DNA from: Porodaedalea pini
Taxonomy: Eukaryota > Basidiomycota > Agaricomycetes > Hymenochaetales > Hymenochaetaceae
Direction: 5' to 3'
DNA: 64,000 nt
Assembly (NCBI GenBank): GCA_002794775.1
Contig: NBAY01000032.1
Location: 248,001-312,000 of the forward strand
This document shows, one piece after another, positions 46,301 to 57,453 of the stretch (its first letter is position 1; every line of letters starts with the position of its first letter). The translations under genes were made by a program, and so were the position numbers. The notes under the pieces were generated by a model, which had not been told where the DNA came from, did not search any database, and saw nothing but the letters and a program-made list of their open reading frames with translations.

Positions 46301-47828
46301 GCAGCTCGAGGAGTGGGAGGAACGGCAGGCGCGCCACTGGAAATGACCTAAGGAAGAAGCTTTTGAAGACTAATGCACAAGACAAGAGCAGAAGAGCAGT
46401 CCAGAATGCGCAATCCAACCCTGTTTCCCGTTTGGCGTCGCCCGTTTCGGCGAATTTGATGCTAGTCGACGAACCTGCGCCTTCAGAGCTAAACGAAGGT
46501 AATAATCAAGCACAGGGACAGGTGCAAGATTCGCCTTCGGGTGCTATTCGATCACAACAAACTCGTCGAGGATCATTTTTCACAAACGCTACATTCTACA
46601 CTTTGCTACGTCTGGTCGAGGTGCGTACTATTGATGCAGAGAAGTTGTCGGGTTTACTAATTCTCTTGTAGCTACTCTATTCTCGTCTAGCTGCGTGCAA
46701 AGAGCTAGCCAATAAACTCGCGAATGACCCATCTTCGCCTTATCGTGTAAACCCATTAGCTTCAGATTTAGGGCTGCTCAATATCGAGCCGCCAGATCGG
46801 AAGTTAGCAGAGCTTAAGAAAGTGCCTTCGCCTGCTGCTCATTTTTACCCATATCTGCTTGAAACGTGCGAGCGACTATTCGATAACGCTATTGATCAAC
46901 AATCGTTTGAAGATATCACTCGCCATATGTTCGGTACCAAGGTTTGTGCGATCCACTGCAATATAATAATTGATTTGACAGTTCTGTTAGGCGTATATAA
47001 CGTTTACGATTGACAAGGTTATAGGTGCTATCATCAAGCAGGCAAGTTCACGCTGTTGCGTAAGCTTTCGCCAGTAACATTTATCGACATTTCAGGTGCA
47101 AAACATCATCTCAGATAGCAAGTCCCTTGTGATCCTTGAAGGCCTCAAACGAGAAAGGGAAATGCCTTCCCCTTCAAGTTTAGACCTGGATGAAATTCGG
47201 GCGAATACAGAGAAAGCTGTTGGACCGGAAGAGAATCTATTCCGGATCGACTGGGTCAGTCGCACACTTTGCAGTGTATGCGGACATATTTACTGAAATA
47301 TTTTGACAGACACCGGACTCGCATGCGATGACAATCCAGCTTCTTGGGAAAGATGATGCGAGTTTCGATGACTACGACGTCTATACCGGGCGCTGGCAAG
47401 CTTACATCGATTCATTTGTTTCGGTAAGCGATCTGTTTTTCCGTGTTGCGCGGCGATTAAGGATTGGGGCCAGGATGACACGACAAGGGGTCTATCAGAC
47501 GCAAAAATCAAACCGCCTTTCTTGACGCGGTACGTATCTTGTCAAGCTTGTATTTCAAAGACTCATCACATTTCGACTCCTTATCAGCAATTACCGGACG
47601 GTCAAGAAAACCCCACTGATTAGCCCCTTGACTAGCCGGAGCGGTCTTGAGATCAAAGTCTGCGTCCGCACGTATCGGATGTTCTTTGTCTCAGAGACGG
47701 AGGACTTTTTGTGGAGGGCATGGAGTTCCCATGAACTGGAGGAAACTGCGAGACGCTTGAGTGTCCGTGCTTTGAGGAGCGAACGTTGGCTGAAACGATT
47801 CGACGACGAAGGCTCCGTCCCTCGGTAG
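43380..47828 (+). CDS. SIN3: SIN3, scaffold of the Sin3/Rpd3 histone deacetylase complex
   Basis: About twelve exons, about 1,270 residues (my estimate from provisional splice sites). The N-terminal 140 residues are disordered. Three paired amphipathic helix domains follow: PAH1 at [23 protein letters not shown]2 at [20 protein letters not shown], and PAH3 at [20 protein letters not shown]. Between PAH2 and PAH3 is a basic linker with an RERERERD run. Next is the histone-deacetylase interaction domain ([20 protein letters not shown]), then the conserved C-terminal Sin3 region ending near 47828. It bridges DNA-bound regulators to Rpd3-type deacetylase. Exon joins are in phase where checked. 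Identification is firm. Confidence 0.95.
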
Positions 47829-48325
47829 CATTCTGTTTCATTTGTATGTTTTGGCATCTCGCACTAGTGCTTTTTGTATTCTTATCTATGGAGTGTTTTA
47901 CTGTTTGTATGTTTCTGCTGCTGTGCCCGGTTGATGAAACAACTTCGTTCAGGTCTGTATGAGCGCTATAAAAAATAACGCAGCTCTCCATCGCCAGGTG
48001 GCAAGGCCTTTGAAATTTTCCCATACCGAGTCCATGTAAATACCCCACTGAACTCGGCTAAAAAGGCGTGATCGCCGTTGCGCACGCAGCCGAGACTGGG
48101 GAAATGTTCCCCATGGCCGTTCTCCCCATACACCCGCCGCTTCTTCCCCGCCCTATTATGGTGAACCTTTTGAGTTCACTAGGTACGATGTGAATGCAGA
48201 ACCCCAAAGCAAGATGGTATTCTTGGCTTATGCATGATCACTTTTCCCGAGCGGGATGCGTCGGGGTCACTTTATAAAAGCAAGAAATACACTCAATGTT
48301 TCGTGCCAAATAATCCACGTCTCTC
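47829..48325. other. Intergenic DNA with aldehyde dehydrogenase promoter
   Basis: No gene recognised. It ends with the TATA element and leader of the next gene. Confidence 0.5.
48273..48280 (+). promoter_or_regulatory. TATA box of the aldehyde dehydrogenase gene
   Basis: TATAAAAG lies 46 bp before the ATG at 48326, so the transcript leader is probably very short. Confidence 0.5.
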
Positions 48326-50302
48326 ATGGCTACATCGGAAGTTCCACTCTGGATTAATGGCGAACGAAGGTCGGCCAGCGACCGTGGCACGTTCGATGTG
48401 CGCAACCCTTTGAACAAGCAGGTCGTTGTAACATCTGCTTCAGCGACGTCGCAAGATTGTAAGGTCAGTATATTCAATATATTTTCTACTTAGTAATATC
48501 ATGCTAATACCCGTCGCACCATGTCCAGGATGCTGTTGAGGCAGCAGCAAAGGCCTTTGAAGCGTGGGAACGTACTCCTGCAGCTCAGAAGCGCGCTATC
48601 TTCCTTAAGGCTGCCGACCTCGTACAAACAGAAAAAATATAAGGAGAAATTCTCGAAAGCTTTGCGGGACGAGACTGCATCCACGGAAATTTGGATAACA
48701 ATCAATGTCGCAGCATCGCGCAATGGGATACTCGACGCAGCGTCTCTGGCTGGCCAGGTGAAGGGGGAAAGCTTCCCGTCTTCTGTGGGCACCGGTGGAC
48801 ATGTTATCGTGCAGAGAAGAGCCCACGGCGCAATGTTAGTATTACCGATCGTTCTAATTCTTGATTTTATATTGAATCAGTGGCCTGTACTCTCAACACA
48901 TAGCCTTTCTATCGCCCCATGGAATGCGCCAGTCATCTTAAGCTTTAGAGCTATTCTGGTACCACTCATCTGTGGAAATACGGTGGTCCTGAAGTCGTCC
49001 GAGTTCAGCCCCTGTTCCCAGGAAATCGTGGTTGAGTTGATGCACGAGGTAAATTCTATTTTGTATTCAAGCGTGTATTACTCGTGTGCTGATTCTCTGA
49101 CAAAGGCCGGTCTTCCTCCAGGCGTTTTGAACTTCGTTTCTATGTCGCGGGAGGCTTCTCCTGTTTTGACTTCCGAGCTGGTCGGACACCCTCTTATAAG
49201 ACACGTGAATGTGAGTGTTAGCTTTTTTCGAACAAAATGGAGACCTGAGCCTTTCTATTTCTGTGGACAGTTCACCGGAAGTGACAGAGTCGGAAGAATC
49301 ATCGCCGGGGAGGCAGCCCAGTACCTCAAGCCCTGCGTTTTCGAACTAGGAGGGAAAGCGCCGGCAGTCGTACGTATTCCTCGAATTCACATCGCGTAAA
49401 TTCAGCCACTGATGGATGTACAAGGTTCTCGACGATGCAGACACTGATGCTGCGGCGCGAGCTATTGCATTTGGCGCTCTTATGCATTCCGGTCAGGTCT
49501 GTATGTCCACGGAGCGCGTCATCGTGCAGCGCGGCGCAGCCGCGACGCTTTTGCCGGCTCTGAAAGCACAGTTCTCACGCATCCGCGCTGGTGATACGCA
49601 AGTTGACGCGGGTGCGAAGCTCTCATCGCTCATCAACGAGGGCGCTGCGGATAGCGTGCTGTCCATGCTGCGTGACGCCCAGGCCGAAGGCGCAGAGCTT
49701 CTCGTGGGTGACTTGTCTAGGGATGGCGCGGTCGTGCAGCCACACATTATCTCTGGCGTGCGACCGGGTATGCGAGTATTTGACAGGGAGAGCTTCGGTC
49801 CAGGTAGGGGCTATGCCGTTTCTAGTCTTATTTCTTTCTGCCATTCGGGTCTGACTTCTGTTTTCGTCCTTGTATTCCCTTAGTCGTGGGTATCACTACA
49901 GTTGACACAATTGACGAAGCGGTCGAAGTGGCGAATGCGACGGATTATTCACTGACGGCCGCGCTGTGGACGCGGGGCGTCAACCGAGCTCTCGACATAG
50001 GATCCCGCATTCGTGCAGGTGATTACTGGTTCCTCAAGGAGAAAGAGCGTCGTACTTGCTTACTTACAAAATACACCCAGGGTTGGTTTCGATCAACGGA
50101 TCCACTTACCACGGAGAGTCGGGTATGGGAAACGCCGGCCTCGGGTAAGCAGTTTCGCTTTTTTTTTTCATTCGAACATCTTACCCTTATTCACAGAGGA
50201 GCGACTGGCTACGGCCGCTTCGACATTGACAATTTCACGTACAAACGGGCGATTGTCATTCACCCTGTGCAGTCCAAATTCCCGCTCGTGGACGGGCCTT
50301 GA
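48326..50302 (+). CDS. Aldehyde dehydrogenase (vanillin/salicylaldehyde dehydrogenase-like)
   Basis: About nine exons from MATSEVPLWINGERR at 48326 to the stop at 50300-50302, about 480 residues. It is an NAD(P)-dependent ALDH that oxidises aldehydes to acids. The spliced reading shows the N-terminal substrate/NAD region, LSIAPWNAPVILSFRAIL (cofactor entry), KSSEFSPCSQEIVVELMHE, FTGSDRVGRIIAG, the catalytic glutamate in FELGGKAP, the catalytic cysteine in HSGQVCMSTERV, FGP followed by VVGITTVD, and NGSTYHGESGMGNAGLGG near the end. The block pattern resembles fungal salicylaldehyde/vanillin dehydrogenases that detoxify lignin-derived aromatics; this subtype is an inference. No neighbouring gene of aromatic catabolism is seen. 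Confidence 0.88.
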
Positions 50303-50615
50303 TTGTCTCTCGAGATCGTTCATCAACCCCAAAGGCTCGTATCTATCAGAAAGAAAGCCGAGTCAAACGAAAGCGATCTGTATTCTGTACACCTGCCCCC
50401 ACCATGAAAGTTATGCCCCAACAATAATTCGAAGTGTACATGCACATACTTATGCAGGAAAGACGTTGCACTATCGAAGTAATATCGAATCCTGTCTTGT
50501 GCTTTGTTAAAATTGTACATGTATTTAGTATTACGATGGCTCGTACAACTGCTTCGTCCAAGAAGTGCTACGCTTGAGTTTCGTACACATATTACATGGT
50601 GCCACCGCGCCGCGA
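50303..50615. other. Intergenic DNA between convergent genes
   Basis: 3' flanks of the dehydrogenase and eIF4E. No gene recognised. Confidence 0.5.
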
Positions 50616-52052
50616 TCAGACTCGTTTTCCCCTCCATCCAGGGCCGCTGCCGCCAAACCCGCTGAACGCTCCGCCAGGGCCCGCGCTGGTTGGGGTATCG
50701 CCTGGATTGTAGGTCGGGCTGTTTACGTGTCCGGGATTGAAAGATGACCTGAAAGAAGACTGAGGGATCGAAGAGTGAATAGAGAGGAATTTGTTGGGTG
50801 GAGGGCGATCTTCGCTGTTGTACTACAAAGGGATATTAGTAACGGGAGTACAGAACCTTGAAATGTGTATATATGCATACTTGGAACTCCAGGCCAATCC
50901 CATCGGTCTCAGAGACGTCAAGAGTCTTTACAAGCTTCCTGCCGATCCCGTTCACGCGCTCAACATCGTCCTTGCTGCGAATCCACAGCTGGATGCGGTC
51001 TACCTTGCTCCGAAGACTGACAACCGCACCGCACAGCTCTTCGCCATAATCGTCAAACTCCTCGCCAACCATCGCCATCGCGAGCCAGCTCCAGCAGCGG
51101 TCGAGTAGTTGTGGGTTGTTCTTCATCGTCAGGACCCACTTCCCGCCGTTTGCATTCGCTTCGTCCTCCCACATGGGCTTGATGCCCGACTTGAAGAGAT
51201 GGTAGTTCGAGTTGCGCTCGATTTTGGACGGCGGCTTCAGCCAGTTGAAGTAGCGGCAGAACGACTCGACGGTGTCGAATTCGCCAACCACGGTCAGTCC
51301 AGCCTCGTATTCACCCGATTCAGCGGGTACTGGGTGTGTATGCGTGCTATCTCCGGCCGGAGGCGCGGCAGGGAAGGGAGGTTTAGACTTAGAATCATGG
51401 TAGAGTGTCCTATCGTAATCTATCTTAAACACATGACAGCGAATTGATACGAAGGGTAGAACTCATACCACTTGTTTTGGAGCGGATGCTCAGGTACCTT
51501 CTGAGGAATTCCGGGCGTAGCTGGGTCCTCATATGTTTCCGGTTCGGGAGGCTTGAGGGTACCATCAATACTCAAAGAACGCGTCATTGCCATACGTGCA
51601 GTAATCGCGTCGAGGCTCGGAATGTTCTTATACCCTACGGGTGCCTTCTTCTCATTCTCCACGTTCAACTTCTCGACCTTATCTGCCGTAAGGGGTTCGC
51701 CTCCCGTCGGGACAGTCGAAAGTGGAGAAGACGCCCGGCTGGACGTCGCCGGCGATGCAGAACGCGTGGTGGGCGGGTTCGCCACCGTTGAGTCGGCATT
51801 GGACGCAGCTGTGCTCGTCAAAGAAATCTGAGATCCTGTTCGGAGGAACTGAGCGGCCAGTCGCGGGCGCGATGACGTTTGACTCGGAGGCGGCGCAGCA
51901 TTTCCTGACGCATTGATGCGCGCTGCGAGCTGATTGAGCGAGGGCGGCATACGTGAAGCAGCCGACGTCTTCTCGGGCTTGACTGGAGCGCTAAGCTCGG
52001 CAGGCGGTGTCGTATCGGCCGACGAAGGGGAGTCTTGCTGAACGGTGGTCAT
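50616..52052 (-). CDS. Translation initiation factor eIF4E (cap-binding protein)
   Basis: Three exons on the minus strand: 52052-51469, 51409-50881, 50822-50616, 439 residues. The first 190 residues are Ser/Pro/Thr-rich and disordered, much longer than in yeast or animal eIF4E (about 215 residues in total) but usual in filamentous fungi. The fold then begins HPLQNKWTLYHDSKS, with FCRYFNWLKPPSKI (dorsal region), MWEDEANANGGKW (the Trp/Glu that hold the m7G cap), and RCWSWLAMAMVGEEF. The C-terminal 68 residues are Gly/Pro/Ser-rich (GPGGAFSGFGGSGPGW). It binds the mRNA cap and recruits eIF4G. LINE sequence ends within about 200 bp upstream of its start codon. Identification is firm. Confidence 0.94.
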
Positions 52053-52249
52053 CGTTGAGGACAATGAGCCAAAGCGGAGATCGCGTCAGTAAATCCGGCT
52101 CCACGTGACTACAGTTGTATAAGGCTGCACTACTACTCTGCACAATTTACACTACTAAGAAAGGAAAAATAAAAGAAGGGGAGGGAAATATGGAATGAAC
52201 GAGAATCTCGTGGAGGCCAAATGCGTGGTTATGTAAAGGGGAGAAGGGT

Positions 52250-52871
52250 AATCGTTAAGTAGAACGGAGGTTTGTTTTATGCAATGTCTGGTGGAAGGTC
52301 TGAATAATAGGGCATGGCATCGGGAGGACGACGAAAAGAAAAGTAGGCGAATTGGATAAGAAGCATGAAATTAGATGGTGCGAACCAATTGGAAAATGAA
52401 AGTGGGAGATTTGTTTTATGGAAAAATTGACGTTGTATTTGTGAAAAGAATGGACAAACATTAAGGAGGTGACGGATGTCATGTTTAGAACAGAGTGGAT
52501 CCGGGCATCGGCTTGGCAGGTTTCAATCATGCATGTCGTGGGTATTAAGGAGGATTCCGACCGCTCTCGACTGGAGATGGCGGGGAATGCGCTTCTCAGG
52601 GTTGAGTCGCAGGAAAGGTCGTAATTGACGACGTGGGTGTAGGATGTATGGTGCGGTGACAATGCTGCGATGTTGTCAAAGATTTAGGACGCGGTTCTGC
52701 CATTTGGCCAAAAGGTCGGCGGAAAATCATGCATGTAGATTGGGTAATGTGTTGGGCGCAGGGATTTTGTGTCGCAAGTGTGAGGCTTGAGATGCGAGCT
52801 GGTCTGCACGCAAATTACCAGGTAGTCCCATATGGGAGGGCAGCCACTGCACTGAAATAGTGGATGCTGAG
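52250..52871 (-). pseudogene. LINE ORF2 C-terminal fragment (end of RNase H and Cys/His tail)
   Basis: In the minus frame the sequence reads SVQWLPSHMGLPGNLRADQL, the HMGxPGNxxAD end of a LINE RNase H domain, then several stops. Further on, ILLNTHDMHD and HDIRHLLNVCPFF recall the C-terminal Cys/His motif of LINEs. It joins in phase to the fragment right of hAT element 2. Multiple stops make it non-functional. Confidence 0.75.
52864..52871. repeat. 8-bp target-site duplication ATGCTGAG (left)
   Basis: Exact match to 57446-57453, directly outside the hAT terminus. Confidence 0.95.
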
Positions 52872-53166
52872 TACGGCTCCGCACCTTATCTTATAGGCCC
52901 TTATAAGGCAAGCCTTATAAGGGATAAGCCTTATACTTATAGGTTTCCGAGCCGCATTTATAAGGCCTTATATATAAGGCCTTATCCTTATAAAAAGTCA
53001 AAAATTTTCTCTTATATGCCTTATAAGGAATTTAGTTAAGTAATCTGGATGTCCGGAGAGGTGAGCCAAAAATTTGTTCACGCAATGACGCATGGCAGCA
53101 ACCACGTGTCGCAGCCACGCTCATTTCCTTATCACCTCCACCCACCGTCCCACCTCCCACCTACCG

Positions 53167-53190
53167 CTCCCTCCCTCCCTCCCTCCCTCC
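53167..53190 (+). repeat. (CTCC)6 microsatellite
   Basis: Six tandem CTCC units in the non-coding left part of hAT element 2. Confidence 0.9.
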
Positions 53191-53859
53191 ACTACCTCTG
53201 CATCTCCCTCTGAGTTTCTGGGCATCCACTTACATATTTATTTCATATTGGGGACAGTTGTCTAACAACAACAATCTTCTGGCCTGAGAGGATTTGCGTG
53301 GTGAGTAAATCTTAGATTTCTCTCACAACATGCGGAAACTGATATCTTTCCATCAGAGCATATTCTCGCATGACAGGACTGACCAGAACCGACCAGGTAA
53401 GTTTATCAAGATCCATTTCATGCTCATGCGAAGGACCAAATCATCTATTTACAGGGTCGGTCAGTCTAGCACGGTAATTTGTGTCGGTGGTGAAGAGTCA
53501 GGGTGGTGAAGGTTCTTGTAGAAGGCATCTATGCTTGGTTGGTAAAAGGTATGAAGACAAATCTATTCTAACTGGATTTCTTGCTGATGACTTGTTCAGG
53601 GTTAGATACCTAGCACATTTTTTTGTTTGTCAAAAAGCCGATCACAATGAGATTTATTTTTCCATAACCTTTGAGTGCTACAAGATCTCATCGTCTTTAC
53701 ATAACCTCACATGGTTGGAATAAAAGACGGTACACATTTTGATTTGTACCCCAAGTATCTGTCACTTTAGACTCACTGGACGTGGCTTCTTCGACAGTCG
53801 AGTTGTACACATCGAAGGCTGTATATCCTTTGAAATCTCTTATGCTTTGACTCAACAAC

Positions 53860-56800
53860 ATGACTGGTGCTGATTCAACTGCATCAAAATGCAAGCATCA
53901 TCAGGAGGTTGACGAGGCAAATATTCTTCATGAACGTCGACAACGCGTGCTGTCAGCAAAATTGCACGAAAGTACAGAAATCAACAAATGTACCTATACA
54001 GATATGTCGAATCAATCAGGGACAACATCTCGAGCCACAAGTCCACCAGAAACCATCACAATCGACAACTCAAGCTCATCTGAAGAGGATGAAGTATCTC
54101 AAGATATGTCTAATGAACAGGTATGTTACGCTTTCAACTATTACTTAGAATATTTTATTTATTATTCATCTAGAAACTTGATCATCTATTTCCGCGTATT
54201 ACGAACCTAACTGCATCTACAAAGGTGAGTCAATCTACAATGGCACTTATCCATTTACTTATTATAATATCATTAGACGCAGAAAACTAAGATTACGACT
54301 GATTCGTCTGAACAGGTATTGTTATTACACTCTCAATCAATACTCTATGTTTGACCAGTATTCTAATGTTGTTTATTCCATAGCTTGCTCTACAGAAGAC
54401 GCCTTTGCATCAACCTGACACCAATCAAGAATCTGATGATAATGGTATTATAATGCTTCATCGACCCTTTTCTGCTAAACCAACGGAATTTAAAGTGAGT
54501 TCTCGTAAATTAAAAAGGTTCTAATTCTAACTACTATTCTAGCCCGGCAACAATGTAATATTTCTCTTCTTTCAAAGAGTACAAGTGCAGATAGAAGATG
54601 GAGCAGCGTACTACGAATGTCCGCATCATCATTTGACTACTACAGGCTTACCACCTGGTAGGTTTAGAATAGGAAGAGAGGCGCATGGTACGACTACTGG
54701 TATGCTTCAGAGTTTCATTATTATTCTATCTTATTCTAATTAAACTTTAGGCCTCCGACAGCATTTAGAGAAGCATAGATCTTTATTTCGTCTATACACC
54801 TATTTATCTCAAGCTACAAAAAAGCGCATCCCTACTAAAGAGGAGGCATCTATTGCCGGTGGTTTCGGTTTGTATTTTCTTATATTCATATTCTTGAAGT
54901 ATCTGTACTAATTTCTCAACAAAATAGTAGAGCCAACTGACGTCCGACTTGCTGAGATTATTAAAGACAGCTTTGATGGTGCTATTCAAGAAAATACGGT
55001 GCCGAGCATGTTTCGGCGTCAACAAGCAATTAAGCAGGTATGTCTTAACTATAAACATATATACTTTACTAACGTCAATTTATTTGAAGGAGCCCTGGGA
55101 TCAATCTGAATTCAAGAAACGACTTGTCAAATGGGTTGTTGCCAACGATCAGCCATTCACCGTAGTTGAGAGTCAACACTTTTGCGAATTTATTGAATAT
55201 ACGCATTATGGATACAACAACCTTATGATTCCGTCTGCAGACACAGTAAAGTGTGCTGTTCAAGATATGAAGCAAGATTTCATTGACAAAACAAAGAAGA
55301 TGGTGAAGGTATGTAAATTGCTTTACTATTAAACTACGTAACTTATTTTTCTAATGCTAGCTACTCGATGCGAAAGTTGCACTTTCACTTGATGTTTGGA
55401 CATCAAAAAATGGTTATGCTTTTATCGCAATCATAATGCATTATATTTCAAATGACTGGCAACTGCGTAAGTTAAACAATTAGTTTCTTATCATACAAAT
55501 CTGAATATCATTTTTAGAAGAGATGCTTATTGCATTTGAGGAGGTAACAGGATGTCATAGTGGTGAAAACTTAGGTATAATAGTTTGGAGGACGTTAGAG
55601 CGCTATGAACTTCAGTCGAAGGTATATTTATAATATTTACAATTGCACATTATAAGCTGACGTCTTACTCTTTAGCTTATTGCGATTAATTGCGACAACG
55701 CGTCAAACAATAACACTATGCTTGCTTTTCTCGAGTCTCAAATGCGCGATCATCAAATCAACTTCTTTGCAAAGGATGCTCGTATGCGCTGCATGCCGCA
55801 TACTGTACATTTAGCTGCTGTCGAGGTGAGTCGTTTCTACTTATGTATCTATATACGTAGTATTAACTATAATTTACTAATAGCTTCTTAAGTCAATTGA
55901 CGCAACAAGTGAACTTTCTGAAGCTACAAGCAGTTATCAAGAAGACGTATTTCCTATTGCCGAAGATGCTGCTGCTACACTTGACGATTCAATTAATGAC
56001 TTCAATGATTTCTCTGAGGCAACTACTGCTGTTACGAAGGTAAGAAGATAAAGTAACATAAAATGAACTTTGCTAATTATAATATAGCTTCGACAGATAG
56101 TTCGTTTGGTTAGAAAGACTCCTCAGCGTCGTGAAGAATGGATAGCTCAAGTAAATTTGATGCAAAAGGATGATGCGGAAAACAAAGAGAATCTTGCACT
56201 TATGCTTATTCTTGATGTTTTGACGTGTTGGTCTTCAACCCATCAGATGCTAGGTACGTGTACTTAATTTGTATGAAGGTATAACTAAATTGTATTTGTA
56301 GAACGCGCCTTACGTTTCAAGACTTCTATTGATGCTTTTTGCTCTAAACGCGAATATCGAGCTTATGAGCTTGATGGAAACGACTGGGCAGCTATATCGC
56401 TCATTGCTACATGGTTACAACAGTTTCGAAAGGCCACAACAGCAATGTCAGCTACGAAGAAGTCAATGATATCATCAACTTATGGTATATTTCTTTTTCT
56501 GCAAAATCAACTACGCAGATTTATTGCAGAGTTTCCTATCACTGCACCTTTGTCTCTTAAGAGTGGTCTTATAGCTGCCCATATGAAGCTGTCAGACTAT
56601 CTCTTCAAGTTTACGCAATCTCCCTATTATCTTTGGGCTACGCGTACGTCTTATTCTTACATCTCATATATCCATATTTTTCTAATATAATAATTAATGT
56701 TTTAGTTCTAGATCCTTGCATCTCATATGCTGGATTGCGAAAGAATGCAGAGGGTAATCTACAGTTACTACAACTTGTCGAGGACTCAAAGGCATCACTC

Positions 56801-57261
56801 GAGGAGCATTTCAACTCCATATATACGTTATCAACACATTCAAATGCGATCGAGCATCATATCAACTCAAGTGATCAAGATACGGTTTTGAATGACATAG
56901 CTATGCTATTCGCAGGTGATACATCATCATTTGCAAGCGACGAGCTTGAGGAGTTTTTCAAGACAAAAGTTGAGCAAGATTGGAAGGATTTTGATATAGT
57001 TAGATGGTGGAGAGCAAGACATGCTCAGTTTCCTATATTATCTCGACTTGCTCGAGATATTCATTGTATTCCTGGTGCGTATTCATCTTATTCTTTATTT
57101 TTATATAGCTAATCTAATAGCTGATAGGGTCTGCTGTTGCGGTTGAGCGTATTTTTTCTGGAGGACGTGATACTATTGCTCTTCGATGTGCAAGTCTTAA
57201 ACCAGAAACTATTAGAGATCTTATGCTTATAAAGCACAGCTTGATTACAACAACAATGTAG
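53860..57261 (+). CDS. hAT family transposase (element 2), apparently intact
   Basis: About 17 short exons from MTGADSTASKCKHHQEV at 53860 to the stop at 57259-57261, with introns mostly 45-60 nt. In order: a Ser/Thr/acidic N-terminus; a BED-like region (YYECPHHHLTTTG, then LRQHLEKHRSLF); EPTDVRLAEIIKDSFDGAIQ; the first catalytic Asp in ALSLDVWTSKNG; the second Asp in AINCDNASNNNTML; a cysteine/histidine-containing MRCMPHTVHLA; DVLTCWSSTHQM; and the hATC dimerisation domain with GSAVAVERIFSGGRDTI near 57130. No in-frame stop is needed in any exon, so the element may be autonomous. Its TIRs and transposase differ from element 1, so the two belong to different hAT lineages. Confidence 0.88.
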
Positions 57262-57445
57262 TACATAATAAATTATTATCTTACGTCCACCTTTTGACCT
57301 TATAAGCCTTATAAGCCTTATAAGATAAGGCCGTATTCTTATAAACCCTTCAAACATGAATATAAGGCCTTATATTATAAGGTCTTATCCTTATACTTTG
57401 CGTGATTATAAGGCCTTAGCTTATAAGATAAGGTGCAGAGCCCTA

Positions 57446-57453
57446 ATGCTGAG
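57446..57453. repeat. 8-bp target-site duplication ATGCTGAG (right)
   Basis: Pairs with 52864-52871. Removing the element and one copy restores the LINE RNase H frame. Confidence 0.95.

Larger units (their letters stand above)
52872..57445 (+). mobile_element. hAT DNA transposon 2, 4,574 bp, complete
   Basis: The left end TACGGCTCCGCACCTTATCT and right end (complement of TAGGGCTCTGCACCTTATCT) form imperfect inverted ends, with exact 8-bp ATGCTGAG duplications outside. Dense CCTTATAAGG-type palindromes occur at 52886-53035 and 57295-57430, probably transposase-binding subterminal repeats. A single transposase gene (53860-57261) is present. A CTCC microsatellite lies at 53167-53190. The element is inserted in the RNase H domain of the LINE. 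Confidence 0.95.

Noticed and set aside
53165..53192. CTCC run as a regulatory tract
   Set aside because: It is a simple microsatellite inside a transposon with no gene start within 600 bp.
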